Source of the DNA: Duganella sp. CF517
Lineage (GTDB): Bacteria; Pseudomonadota; Gammaproteobacteria; Burkholderiales; Burkholderiaceae_D
DNA length: 64,000 nt
Assembly: GCF_900110275.1 (NCBI RefSeq)
Contig: NZ_FODC01000010.1
Coordinates: 1 to 64,000 of the forward strand
Direction: 5' to 3'
The translations under genes were made by a program, and so were the position numbers. Below, piece after piece: positions 1 to 8,488 of this stretch. Numbering within the stretch: position 1 is the first letter of the stretch; each line of letters starts with the position of its first letter. The notes beneath the pieces are model-generated. The model was not told where the DNA came from, searched no databases, and was given only the letters and a program-made list of their open reading frames with translations.

Positions 1-64
1 ATCGGTAAAACGGGACGTCTTCATGCAGAACTTTCAAAAAATCTGAGTTTAGAAAATTCTACTT

Positions 65-1012
65 TTAAACGCGATCATTTGCTGGGGGGATTACCATCTC
101 GCCTTTCTCGAAATGACGAAGACTGTCGGTGATGGCAGGGGTAAACCAGTAACCCGCCTGGGGGCAAGGGTTGCCCCCTTCGACACGCAGTTCTTCTGGC
201 CCTGTGGACATAGGTGGGGCTTGTTTGTCGAACTTTCTGGCGTAGTCCACCAGATCTTTTGGATACACGATATGGTCTCGAAAACTGTGATCGTCCAGCT
301 CCAAAAGATAGGCAGCCGCAGCGGCTTCAATCGCCCAATAGCCAAAATACGCGCCGCAACCTTCTGCGTTCATGCTCAAGTGACTGTCGTGCCATGGCGC
401 TTTTTTCATAGACTTGTACCAAGCCTTCAAATAGTTCTCGATGTCCCGAATGCTCTCCTCTGGCGTGTCGCGATAAAAGCTATTGATGATGTCGCGATAG
501 GGCGCGTCGTGGTACCACTCGTCGACTTCGTAACGATCCTTGAGTTCATAGGCAAACAAGTCCTCATAGAGCGTATCTTTGCCGGCAAATGCGCCGTCTA
601 GCATTGCCGCCAGTCGTGGTAATAGGTCACGACGATGTAGCAGATAGCAAAGGCCAATGAGTTGCATTGCGCGCTCATAGTCATCTATTTCGGCAAAGCG
701 CAAAGGCGGAAACGCCGAGTCATGCTGATATTCCCTAACATATTTAGTTGATTGCTCATGAACCTTTATAACTTCGGTAAGGTTATCCCGCAACCAATCC
801 AATGATTCGCCTGCGGTGTAGCGCAATAAATAATTTGTAACTGTATAATCGGCGATCGCTGCTGACACAAGACTGCGGCCCAGTGCATCATTACTTGGAT
901 CGCCTAGTTCGCGTGACAGTTCCGCGTGCGCAGTAATGATAAAAAAATTCGTCGTTTTTGCAAAAGCCGTTTCATTTAAGAATTGCTGCCTACGTTTTTC
1001 ATGGAATTGCAT
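65..1012 (-). CDS. PoNi-like immunity protein (DUF1910/DUF1911 type)
   Basis: A 315-residue soluble protein. The C-terminal half carries the pattern I associate with PoNi immunity proteins: YFGYWAIEAAAAAYLLELDD, then YPKDLVDYAR, and near the end PQAGYWFTP with a charged tail. These proteins bind and block PoNe-type DNase toxins delivered by type VI secretion or polymorphic toxin systems. There is no signal peptide or membrane segment, as expected for a cytoplasmic antidote. No toxin gene is visible: the upstream side is occupied by insertion sequences from about 1131, and only 64 bases remain downstream before the window edge. It may be an orphan antidote. Base composition is more AT-rich than the core genome. 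Family assignment is from recognised motifs only. Confidence 0.7.
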   Translation of the reverse strand: MQFHEKRRQQFLNETAFAKTTNFFIITAHAELSRELGDPSNDALGRSLVSAAIADYTVTNYLLRYTAGESLDWLRDNLTEVIKVHEQSTKYVREYQHDSAFPPLRFAEIDDYERAMQLIGLCYLLHRRDLLPRLAAMLDGAFAGKDTLYEDLFAYELKDRYEVDEWYHDAPYRDIINSFYRDTPEESIRDIENYLKAWYKSMKKAPWHDSHLSMNAEGCGAYFGYWAIEAAAAAYLLELDDHSFRDHIVYPKDLVDYARKFDKQAPPMSTGPEELRVEGGNPCPQAGYWFTPAITDSLRHFEKGEMVIPPANDRV

Positions 1013-1192
1013 AAAATTTACCTGATTAAGATCGGTGCTAGATGCGGAATTGTTCTATGGCTCAAGTTCCAAACCAAGTTTAGTATGTTTATGATTAACA
1101 GCCGCTTTCACTTCTTTTTCGTCATGCCGATGGCCTTCCCCCACCAGGACGGACACTTTCGATAGGTATGATGTTCCTATCGGAGGTATTAA

Positions 1193-1446
1193 ATGGCACG
1201 TGAAAGACGAGTATTTTCAGAAGAGTTTAAGTGCGAAGCAGTCAAGCTGGTAGGCCGGCCTGGTGCGAGCAAGGCGGCGATTGCCCGTGACCTCGGCATT
1301 GGCGCCAATTTGCTGGGACGGTGGTGCAGAGACGCCAACGTCGATGCAGAGGTTGCAGTCGGGCGCGAGAAAGTCTCGGCCCAAGAGTACGAGCGTATGC
1401 GGCGCGAGCTTGCGAAGGTCAAGATGGAGCGCGACATACTAAAAAA
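1193..1446 (+). pseudogene. IS3-family orfA (transposase N-terminal part), split by an IS110 element
   Basis: Encodes the helix-turn-helix subunit of an IS3 transposase: FSEEFKCEAVKLV, then an HTH region (SKAAIARDLGIGANLLGRW), then a leucine-zipper-like stretch ending ERDILK. Reading is broken after base 1446 by an inserted IS110 element, after which the open frame runs on for about 33 meaningless residues to 1546. The missing last codons (KALGYFAADLK and stop) are found intact at 3049-3082. Joining 1446 to 3049 restores the frame and also restores AAAAAAG, the typical IS3 -1 frameshift heptamer. A GGAGG-like site precedes the ATG at 1193. Confidence 0.85.
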
Positions 1447-1674
1447 CCGCCCCACACGGTTGCCCGTGGCCCTTATGAATAGAAACTCTGGACGAGTACA
1501 CTGGTGGCACGCAGAGTCAGTGGCCGTTAGCTTCTTGGAGGCATAGACCCCGTCAAAAAACCTGGCCCAGGGGAAGCTGCGGACTCATCTGGGGTGGCGT
1601 CCTCGGACGACCCCGTTTAGGAAATTGATCAAATCCGAGTCCCCGTCCTGCGCTTAAAAAACCAGGAGGGGATC
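1447..1674 (+). ncRNA. Candidate bridge-RNA region of IS110 element 1
   Basis: The 228-bp non-coding left end of the IS110 element lies between the insertion border and the transposase start. In characterised IS110-group elements such as IS621 this region produces the bridge RNA, with loops that pair with target and donor DNA. Here it holds GC-rich self-complementary pieces (for example CCTGGCCCAGG at 1560) and no open frame. Assignment rests on position and element type only; I did not resolve the guide loops. Confidence 0.4.
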
Positions 1675-3030
1675 ATGCCCAAAGAACGAACGAGATCGAA
1701 GCCCACGGGGCTCCCGATCATTCACCCATACGCGGCCGGCATCGATATCGGTTCGCGATTTCATGTCGCTGCCGTCAGTCCCGACTTGTGCGATGAGCCG
1801 GTCCAGACGTTCCAAGCATTCACCGCCGATTTGGAGCGCATGGCGGACTGGCTCATTGCGACCGGAACCAAGACTGTCGTGATGGAATCGACAGGCGTCT
1901 ATTGGGTTGCGGCCTTCGAAGTGTTGGAGTCCCACGGCCTCGAAGTCATTTTCGCCAACGCCCGGGAAGCGCGCGCCGTCCCTGGCAGGAAGAGCGATGT
2001 CAACGACGCTCAATGGCTGCAGCGGCTGCACGCATGCTGCCTGTTGCGTGCAAGCTTTCGACCAGACCGTGACATCGCCGAGCTACGAGCCTACCTGCGC
2101 GCCCGCGAAAAACATACGGATTATGCCGCCGCGCACATCCAGCACATGCAGAAGGCGCTGACCTACATGAATATCCAATTGCACCATGTGATCGCGACCA
2201 TCACTGGCGTGACAGGCATGCGCATCATCCGGGCCATCGTCGCCGGCGAACGCGACCCAGACAAACTCGCCGCGATGCGCGATGTCCGGTGCAAGGAGGG
2301 TATCGAAACAATTCGCGGCGCACTGGTCGGAAACTATCAGCCGGAACATTTGTTCGCGTTGCGTCAGTCACTTGCGCTGTACGACTTCTATCAGCAATGC
2401 ATCGACGAGTGCGATGCCGAGATCGAAAAAGCCGTCGCGGGACTCAATATCGAACGCCCGATGCCGGATGCCCCGCTCCCAAAGGCAAAGCACCGCAGCA
2501 AAATGCCTAGCGATCCAAACTTCAATGTGCGCCTGGCCATGTACCAACTCGCTGGCACAGACCTGACACAAATCCATGGCGTCGGTCCGTTCCTGGCACT
2601 GCGCCTGATCGGCGAATGCGGGACAGATCTAAGTCGTTGGCGAACCGCCAAACACTTCACCTCTTGGCTGACACTTTCTCCCGGCTGCAAAATCAGCGGC
2701 GGGAAGGTGCTGTCGGCGCACACGCGTAAAACGAGCAGCCGACTTACCGTCGCGCTCAGGCTCGCGGCGGTGACGGTCGGGCGAAGCAACACCGCGCTCG
2801 GTGCCTTCTACCGCCGCCTCGCCGGCCGGATCGGCAATGCAAAGGCCGTCACAGCTACTGCGCGCAAGATCGCAGTCCTGTTTTACAACGCCATGCGTTA
2901 CGGAATGGACTACCGTGATCCCGGGGCGGATCACTACGAACAGCAATATCGAGAACGCGTCATCAAACAGCTGCACCGGCGCGCTGCACAGTTTGGATAC
3001 TCGCTGCAGCCAGAGGAGTCACCGATATAG
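1675..3030 (+). CDS. IS110-family DEDD transposase
   Basis: A 451-residue transposase. The N-terminal RuvC-like domain shows GIDIG (first Asp), VVMESTGVYW (Glu) and a DVNDAQWLQ segment with the later acidic residues. The C-terminal Tnp_20 part has the GVGPFLALRLIGECG helix-hairpin-helix-like motif and a serine-containing SGGKVLSAHTRKTSSRL segment expected to hold the catalytic serine. ATG is preceded by CCAGGAGGGG. It appears intact and could be active. The gene starts after the non-coding left end that probably makes its guide RNA. Confidence 0.9.
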   Translation: MPKERTRSKPTGLPIIHPYAAGIDIGSRFHVAAVSPDLCDEPVQTFQAFTADLERMADWLIATGTKTVVMESTGVYWVAAFEVLESHGLEVIFANAREARAVPGRKSDVNDAQWLQRLHACCLLRASFRPDRDIAELRAYLRAREKHTDYAAAHIQHMQKALTYMNIQLHHVIATITGVTGMRIIRAIVAGERDPDKLAAMRDVRCKEGIETIRGALVGNYQPEHLFALRQSLALYDFYQQCIDECDAEIEKAVAGLNIERPMPDAPLPKAKHRSKMPSDPNFNVRLAMYQLAGTDLTQIHGVGPFLALRLIGECGTDLSRWRTAKHFTSWLTLSPGCKISGGKVLSAHTRKTSSRLTVALRLAAVTVGRSNTALGAFYRRLAGRIGNAKAVTATARKIAVLFYNAMRYGMDYRDPGADHYEQQYRERVIKQLHRRAAQFGYSLQPEESPI

Positions 3031-3078
3031 AGATGAGTTTCTTAGGAAGGCGCTCGGCTACTTCGCAGCCGACCTCAA

Positions 3079-3825
3079 GTGAAGTACGGCTTCATCGCCA
3101 AATATCGAACCATCTGGCCGACGCGAGCGATGTGCCGGCTACTCGGCGTATCGAGCAGCGGCTTTTACGATTGGCTTGGGCGGCCGGCGAGCGCTCACGA
3201 GCGCGAGAATGCCGAGCTCCTCAAGGCAATCAAGGATAGTCACGAAGCCAGCGATGGCACATATGGTTCACCGCGCGTAGTGCGAGACCTTATCGACGCT
3301 GGTTTCACCTGTAGCGAGAACCGTGTGGCACGGTTAATGAGCGCTGCTGGCATTAAGGCACGTCACAAGCGGCGTCGAGCACCAGGACAGCTTGATTCCC
3401 CTGTCCATGCCATTGCGCCGAATCTGCTGGACCGGCAATTTGAAGCGACAGGGCCGAACCAGAAATGGGCAGCAGACTTTACCTACGTGTGGACCGGCGA
3501 AGGCTGGCTATTCGTTGCTGTCGTCCTCGACCTGTACTCACGGCGTGTGGTGGGCCGGTCGATGCAACCGACGATGACGGCGCAGCTCGTCATGGATGCA
3601 CTGATGATGGCTATTTTCCGTCGCGGCCGTCCTCGTGCCGTGCTGCATCATTCAGACCAGGGAGCGCAATACACGAGCGAGAATTTTCAGCGGCTACTCG
3701 AATCCCACGGCATCGTTTGCAGCATGAGCCGTCGCGGTAACTGCTGGGACACTCAGTCTATGATGAGCAGCGAACGCCTATCAAATCTGACCCGTGCTGG
3801 GATTGGTTCTGTGCCTTTGCGTTGA
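3079..3825 (+). pseudogene. IS3-family orfB (DDE integrase), C-terminus lost
   Basis: Encodes the catalytic half of the IS3 transposase. The DDE/rve domain is clear: NQKWAADFTYVWT (first Asp), LDLYSRRVVGRSM, VLHHSDQGAQYTS (second Asp). The third acidic residue, normally in GNCWDNAxxESFF, is lost: after GNCWD (about 3752) the sequence changes to an unrelated tail TQSMMSSERL that comes from the adjacent IS110 left end. The reading frame is -1 relative to orfA, in keeping with frameshift expression. The encoded protein cannot be catalytic. Confidence 0.85.
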
Positions 3826-3963
3826 CCTGTCGATTTGGCAGAGCGTTCCCCGAGCGTTGCCGGGCCCGTTGCCTGTGACCTAATAGGAGCTTTGTCCTGC
3901 ACCGTGAGTGTCCTGTCCGGGAAGTGGGGTTGGTGATGCGCCTACCATTCTTTCGGAGCGCAA
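3753..3963 (+). ncRNA. Candidate bridge-RNA region of IS110 element 2
   Basis: Non-coding left end of the second IS110 element, of the size and position in which IS110-group elements encode the guide (bridge) RNA. It has no open frame of its own beyond the chimeric tail of orfB. Loops were not resolved. Comparison with the first element's left end would show which positions differ in the guide loops. Confidence 0.35.
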
Positions 3964-5031
3964 ATGGACGATCAACTACAAAACGAAGTTGTTCTTGGAG
4001 TCGACACGCACTTGGAGGTCAACGTCGGCGCAGTCATCAGTCACACAGGCAAGTTTCTTGGAACATTTGCGGCAGAAACCAGCGCACGTGGCCATCTGGA
4101 ACTAGTCGAATGGGCACGCTCACTGGGTTGTATTCGACGTGCCGGCGTTGAGGGCACTGGGACCTATGGCGCTGGCCTTGCTCGCGTTTTACGCGAGCAA
4201 GGAATTGAGGTTCTCGAAGTCAACCGGCCTAACCGGAGTAAGCGCCGTTTAAGAGGAAAGTCGGATCCCACGGACGCGGAGAACGCTGCGCGCGCGGTGC
4301 TTGCCGGCGAGGCGACAGCAATTCCAAAGTCCCAGTCAGGAGGAGCAGAGGCTATGCGCACTGTTTCAGTTGCCAGGCGAAGTGCCATAAAGGCAAAAAC
4401 ACAAGCGATCAATCAGTTGCGAGCCATCCTGGTTAGTGCACCGCAGGAAATCCGTGAACGTCTTTGGAAAACCAAGGCTGAGAAATGCGTCGCGGCGTGC
4501 GCTGATCTTGAACAGTTAGGCACGACGACTGTACTCATGGCATTGACCACGACGCTGCGCCTGCTGGCGAAGCGCTGGCTGACGCTGGCGGATGAACTCA
4601 AAGAACTCGACAACACGCTTGATAAGTTGACGAGTCAATTTGCGCCAAGCCTTCGTCAGCAGTTCGGTGTGGGACCGCAGACCGCAGCAATCTTGATTGC
4701 CGTAGCCGGTGATAATCCTGAACGTCTGCGCAGCGAGTCGGCACTAGCGGCACTTTGCGGAGTAAACCCGCTGCCCGCGTCCTCCGGCAAGACGATACGG
4801 CATAGACTAAATCGCGGTGGCGATCGACAAGGCAACAATGCCTTGTGGACCATCGCGATGGTCCGGATGCGAAGTGAACCGAGAACGCGTGCTTATGTTG
4901 AAAGGCGGACCACTGAAGGCATGTCCAACAAGGAAATACATCGCTGCCTGAAGAGATACCTCGTCCGGGAGCTTTACCGAGTTATATTGCGCGATCTACA
5001 GGTGGCCGGCTCGACCAGTGTCAGCAGCGGT
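3753..5031 (+). mobile_element. Second IS110-family element, 3' end cut by IS21
   Basis: Begins where IS3 orfB similarity ends (about 3752) and runs to 5031, where the left terminal repeat of IS21 begins. It holds about 211 bp of non-coding left end and a different IS110-type transposase (3964-5064) from that of element 1. The right terminus is not present, so the element is probably immobile. The left border is an estimate to within about 10 bases. Confidence 0.65.
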
Positions 5032-5064
5032 TGTAAACTGATACAGGCAGCGATTGAAAACTGA
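3964..5064 (+). CDS. IS110-family transposase, last residues replaced by IS21 sequence
   Basis: A 366-residue DEDD transposase. VVLGVDTHLEVNVGAVIS holds the first Asp, RAGVEGTGTYGAGLARVL the Glu, and RGKSDPTDAENAARAVL the later acidic positions. The C-terminal Tnp_20 domain shows QFGVGPQTAAILIAVAGDN and LPASSGKTIRHRLNRGGDRQ with candidate catalytic serines. The final ten residues (KLIQAAIEN) are translated from the IS21 left repeat starting at 5032, so the natural C-terminus is lost. Only a short tail is affected and the domains are complete, but the element's right end is gone. Confidence 0.85.
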   Translation: MDDQLQNEVVLGVDTHLEVNVGAVISHTGKFLGTFAAETSARGHLELVEWARSLGCIRRAGVEGTGTYGAGLARVLREQGIEVLEVNRPNRSKRRLRGKSDPTDAENAARAVLAGEATAIPKSQSGGAEAMRTVSVARRSAIKAKTQAINQLRAILVSAPQEIRERLWKTKAEKCVAACADLEQLGTTTVLMALTTTLRLLAKRWLTLADELKELDNTLDKLTSQFAPSLRQQFGVGPQTAAILIAVAGDNPERLRSESALAALCGVNPLPASSGKTIRHRLNRGGDRQGNNALWTIAMVRMRSEPRTRAYVERRTTEGMSNKEIHRCLKRYLVRELYRVILRDLQVAGSTSVSSGCKLIQAAIEN

Positions 5065-5103
5065 TACACAAGTTTGAGAAGATGGTCGCTTTGCGGAGCG
5101 GCC

Positions 5104-6182
5104 TTGAAACCCAAAGAGGTGTACGTGGAAATTCAATTACTGAAGAAGCATGGGTTAAGCCTACGGCAGATCGCCGCCGAGGTGGGTTGCGCGGTCAATA
5201 CGGTGCGGCGGCACCTGGCACTGGAGACGGTGCCGAAGTACGAGCGCAAGCACAAACGCCCGACGAAGCTGGCGCCGTTCGAGCAGTATTTGCGTGGGCG
5301 CCAGCAGGCCGCGCATCCCGACGTGATTCCCGCCACGGTGCTGCATCGGGAGATCGTCGACGTGGCTACCAGGGCGGCATGAGCCAGTTGCGCGCCTTTA
5401 TGAGGACGTTGCGGCCAGCGCCGGCGGCCGAGCCGGTGGTGCGCTTCGAGACGGCGATGGGCGAGCAGTTGCAGGTGGATTGGGTCGAGTTCCGCAAAGG
5501 CGGCGCGCCGCTGCACGCCTTCTGCGCCACGCTCGGTTTCAGCCGTGCCAGCTACGTGGAGTTCGTCAGCAACATGAAGGTGGAGACGCTCATCGCGTGC
5601 CACGAGCGGGCCTTCGCGGCGTTCGGTGGCGTGACCAGGCGGGTCCTGTACGACAACATGAAAACGGTCGTGCTTGAACGCGACGCCTATGGCGACGGCG
5701 AGCACCGTTACCACGCCGGGTTCCTCGACTACGCCAGGCACAGCGGTTTCGTGATCAAGCTGTGCCAGCCGTACCGGGCCAAGACCAAGGGCAAGGTCGA
5801 GCGCTTCAACGGCTACCTGCGCCGGTCGTTTTATGTGCCGCTGGCGAGCCGGCTGGCGCAGAGCGGACAGCGCCTCGATGTGGTCACGGCCAACGTCGAG
5901 GTGGCGCACTGGCTGCGCGATGTCGCCAATGCGCGTATCCACGGCACGATCAAGGAAGCGCCGGCGGCGGTGCTCAAACGGGAGGCGCCGCATCTTCAAC
6001 CGCTGCCGCCGCCATGGCGCGCCAACATCGCCGCGGCCAGGCCGCAGCCAACAGCGGCGCCGGTGGCGCCGCCACGGCCGGCGGCCGTGGTGAGCAGGAT
6101 CGCGCAGCCGTCGCCGTTGCAGCATCCCTTGCAGGTGTACGACGCGTTGCTGGGACGGGTAGCGGAAGGAGTGGCGGCATGA
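5104..6182 (+). pseudogene. istA: IS21 istA transposase with a frameshift
   Basis: The N-terminal HTH part (EVYVEIQLLKKHGLSLRQIA, then GCAVNTVRRHL) reads in one frame from a TTG at 5104 until about 5356. The rve integrase part continues in another frame, from RGYQGGMSQLRAFMRTL through the DDE domain (EQLQVDWVEFR, LYDNMKTVV, PYRAKTKGKVERFNGYLRRS) to 6182. One missing base around GTCGACGTGGC (about 5356-5362) explains the change. Either the gene is dead or there is a sequencing error. The stop overlaps the istB start, as in intact IS21 elements. Confidence 0.85.
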
Positions 6183-6965
6183 ACCTGCAGCATGAGCGGA
6201 TCGCGGCGTTGTGCGAAAGCCTGAAGTTGCCCTTCGTGGCGCAAGGCTACGGCGCCGCAAGCCAGAAGGCGGCCAAGCAGGACATGGCCTACAGTGACTT
6301 TTTGGAAGGATTGTTGCGGGAGGAGGCCGCCGGGCGCAACGCCAGGAAGCAAAGCACGATGACCCGGCTGGCGGGCTTCCCGGTGGTGAAGACTTTGGAC
6401 GAGTTCAACTACGACTTCGCCAAAGGCGTCAAACGCAGCCAGATCGATGAGCTGGCAGGCCTTGGCTTCGTGGAACGACACGAGAACGTGGTGCTGGTAG
6501 GGCCCAGCGGCGTGGGCAAGACGCATCTGGCCATGGCGCTTGGGCTACAAGGCCACGCAGGCCGGCATCAAGACGCGCTTCACGACGGCGGCCGATCTGA
6601 TGCTGAGCTTGACGACCGCCCATACGCAGAACAATTTGAAGGCGGTGATGGACCGGGCGATCGAGGCGTACCGGCTGCTGTTCATCGACGAGATCGGCTA
6701 TCTGCCGATGACCCGGGAGCAAGCGAACTTGTTCTTCCAGGTCATCGCGGCGCTGTACGAGCGCAGTAGCCTGATCGTCACGAGCAACCTGCCGTTCGGT
6801 CAATGGGACATGACCTTCGCGCAGGATACAACGCTGACGGCGGCGCTGCTCGACCGGCTGCTGCACCACGCACACATCGTGCCGATCGCGGGGGAAAATT
6901 ACCGCCTCAAACATCAGCGCCAGGCCGGCATGATGCGTGGGAGCGAGGTGGCGGAAAATGGCTGA
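6179..6965 (+). pseudogene. istB: IS21 istB helper ATPase with a frameshift
   Basis: Starts with ATG at 6179, overlapping the istA end. It encodes an AAA+ transposition helper: Walker A in VLVGPSGVGKTHLAMALG, Walker B in AYRLLFIDEIGYLP, and sensor region LIVTSNLPFGQW. The frame changes just after Walker A at 6539-6543, where GCTTGGGCTAC has one G more than needed for ALGYKATQAG. With istA also frameshifted, this IS21 copy is unlikely to transpose unless the indels are sequence errors. Confidence 0.85.
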
Positions 6966-7039
6966 GCACGGACGGTGTTTGGCGACGGCGGTGTATCAGT
7001 TTTAAATCGCTGGCACGACGAAATCTGTATCAGTTTTCA

Positions 7040-8015
7040 ATCGCCGTTGACAAGCGGCCGCGACGAGGAAGGCAAGCGTAAGGAGTTCCCGCTAGGCACC
7101 GATCTCAACGAAGCGAAACGTAAGTGGGCGCAGCTGGAGTGCAAGCCGATACCCACAGAAGCGACGCCGATGCGCTTCGTCTTCGACCGCTATATCAAGG
7201 ACATTCTGCCGATGAAAGGCGTTAACACTCAGCGAGAGAACAACGGCTCGATCAAACAGTTGCGCCTGGCGTTTGCCAACGCGCCGATTGACGCGCTGAC
7301 GCCGCAGCACATCGCCAGCTACCGCGACGCCCGCACCGCCAAGGTACGCGCAAACCGAGAGGTGACGCTGCTGTCTCACATCTTCAACATGGCGCGGGAA
7401 TGGGGCTATACGACCAATGAGAACCCTTGCCGAGGCATCCGCAAGAACAAGGAGAAGCCGCGCGACTTCTACGCGGACAAAGCGGTTTGGGACGCGGTCT
7501 ATCGCCATGCGAGCGTCGAGCTTCAAGACGCAATGGACTTGAACTATCTGACTGGCCAGCGGCCGGCGGACGTGCTGAAGATGGCCGACCCGGACATCAG
7601 CAACAACGCCCTACTTGTCCGCCAAGCGAAGACAGGGAAGCTGTTGCGCATCATGCTGTACCAGGGCGAGATCAAATCGGAGCTGGCCAGCGTCATCGAG
7701 CGCATTCAGGCACGCCCAGGTCGCAAACGCGGGTCGTACCTGGTATCGCTACCGGACGGCCAGCAGCTCAACAAGTGGAATCTGCGCCTTCGTTTCGACA
7801 CCGCCCGCAAAGCGGCTATCGAGACATGCAAGAAGGAGGAGCAGCACGTCCTCGCCGAGCGGATCGCTCTCTTCCAGTTCCGCGACATTCGGGCCAAGTC
7901 CGCCAGCGAGATCGTGGACGCGGCCGATGCAAGCGCGCTGTTGGGACACACCGAGCAGGACATTACCGACCGCGTTTATCGCCGCGTTGGGCAGTCCGTC
8001 AAACCTACGCGCTAA
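7040..8015 (+). pseudogene. Tyrosine recombinase (phage-type integrase), N-terminus removed by IS21
   Basis: Integrase sequence begins at the IS21 border (SPLTSGRDEEGKRKEFPLGTD) and runs to the natural stop. The catalytic domain is complete: first Arg in LTGQRPADVLKM, FRDIRAKSASE in place of the HxxR box, LLGHTEQDITDRVYRR with His and the nucleophile Tyr. The core-binding domain (about residues 60-130 of the open frame) is present. The missing part is the N-terminal arm-binding region. The open frame starts at 6975 inside IS21, so any product would have a foreign N terminus. It is probably the relic of a prophage or island whose other end is not in view. Confidence 0.8.
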
Positions 8016-8029
8016 GACCGAACATTCCC

Positions 8030-8055
8030 AGCCTGGCTCCGCAACGAGCCAGGCT
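8030..8055 (+). terminator. Hairpin after the integrase gene
   Basis: AGCCTGGCTC, six-base loop, GAGCCAGGCT: a perfect 10-bp stem 15 bases after the integrase stop. No T-run follows, so it may be a weak terminator or a structured end of the old element. Confidence 0.5.
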
Positions 8056-8155
8056 AAGGTCGGTTTTCGCCCCATCGCGGACCATGGGGCAGTTCCCTTG
8101 GCGGGTGCATGGCTGGCCGCTCTTAATTTATTTTCGCAACAAAGCCTTACGATGC

Positions 8156-8488
8156 TCAGCCTAAATATTTTAGGACCGCATGGTAGGCAATATAGACCAG
8201 CACCGTAACCACTGCCATAGCTGAGAAAACTCTTATCCAATAACGCCGAGGCCAACGCTTGGCCATTCCCACTTGAGCAACCATCATGTACAGTATCGCG
8301 GGCCCAAATAAAACGAGAAAGAATGTGGGCAGTGTCCACCAGTGATGAGGACAGTCGCTTATCGCAAAGCAGCCACTTGTCGGTGCCGGCGCTCCTGGCC
8401 AATGGATTTCTTGAGTCAAGCGGAGGCTGAGCCATGTCACCAAAAAACCCGTCAAGCCGGCAGCGATGGCGGCCAGAATCCGCATCAT
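8156..8488 (-). CDS. Small membrane protein, candidate immunity partner of the Tae4-like amidase
   Basis: About 110 residues from an ATG at 8488 that overlaps the stop codon of the amidase gene (ATGA), so the two are translationally coupled. Three hydrophobic segments: residues near 3-22 (ILAAIAAGLTGFLVTWLSL), a central one (FFLVLFGPAILYMMVAQV) and a C-terminal one (VFSAMAVVTVLVYIAY). Between the first two lies a short loop with two cysteines (CFAISDCP) that could face the periplasm. Position directly after a secreted amidase suggests immunity, but classical Tai4 proteins are soluble periplasmic dimers, so the role is inferred. A TTG twelve bases upstream is an alternative start. Confidence 0.6.
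   Translation of the reverse strand: MMRILAAIAAGLTGFLVTWLSLRLTQEIHWPGAPAPTSGCFAISDCPHHWWTLPTFFLVLFGPAILYMMVAQVGMAKRWPRRYWIRVFSAMAVVTVLVYIAYHAVLKYLG

Larger units (their letters stand above)
1447..3048 (+). mobile_element. IS110-family element inserted in IS3 orfA
   Basis: A 1602-bp insertion whose borders can be read from the host gene: removing 1447-3048 gives a perfect IS3 orfA. Because both junctions carry AA, the true border could be shifted by up to two bases. No longer target duplication is seen, as expected for IS110 enzymes. It contains about 228 bp of non-coding sequence, one DEDD transposase gene (1675-3030), and only about 18 bp after the stop codon. Confidence 0.85.
1131..3752 (+). 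mobile_element. IS3-family element, interrupted and 3'-truncated
   Basis: The remains of one IS3-family element: orfA (1193-1446 plus 3049-3082), orfB (from 3079) and a probable left terminal repeat starting TGGCCTTCCC near 1131. An IS110 element (1447-3048) sits inside orfA, and a second IS110-type element replaces the end of orfB from about 3752, so the right terminal repeat is missing. The element should not move by itself. The left boundary is inferred and the right boundary is the point where orfB similarity stops. Confidence 0.65.
5032..7039 (+). mobile_element. IS21-family element (2008 bp), both genes frameshifted
   Basis: The ends are marked by inverted copies of TGTAAACTGATACAG (5032-5046) and CTGTATCAGTTTTCA (7025-7039). 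Each end carries a second internal copy of the ACTGATACA repeat (5050-5068; 6992-7009), the multiple-repeat layout usual for IS21. It encodes istA and istB. The bases flanking the two ends show no shared duplication, and the flanks belong to different genes (IS110 transposase left, integrase right). This suggests a deletion or recombination between IS21 copies after insertion. Confidence 0.8.
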
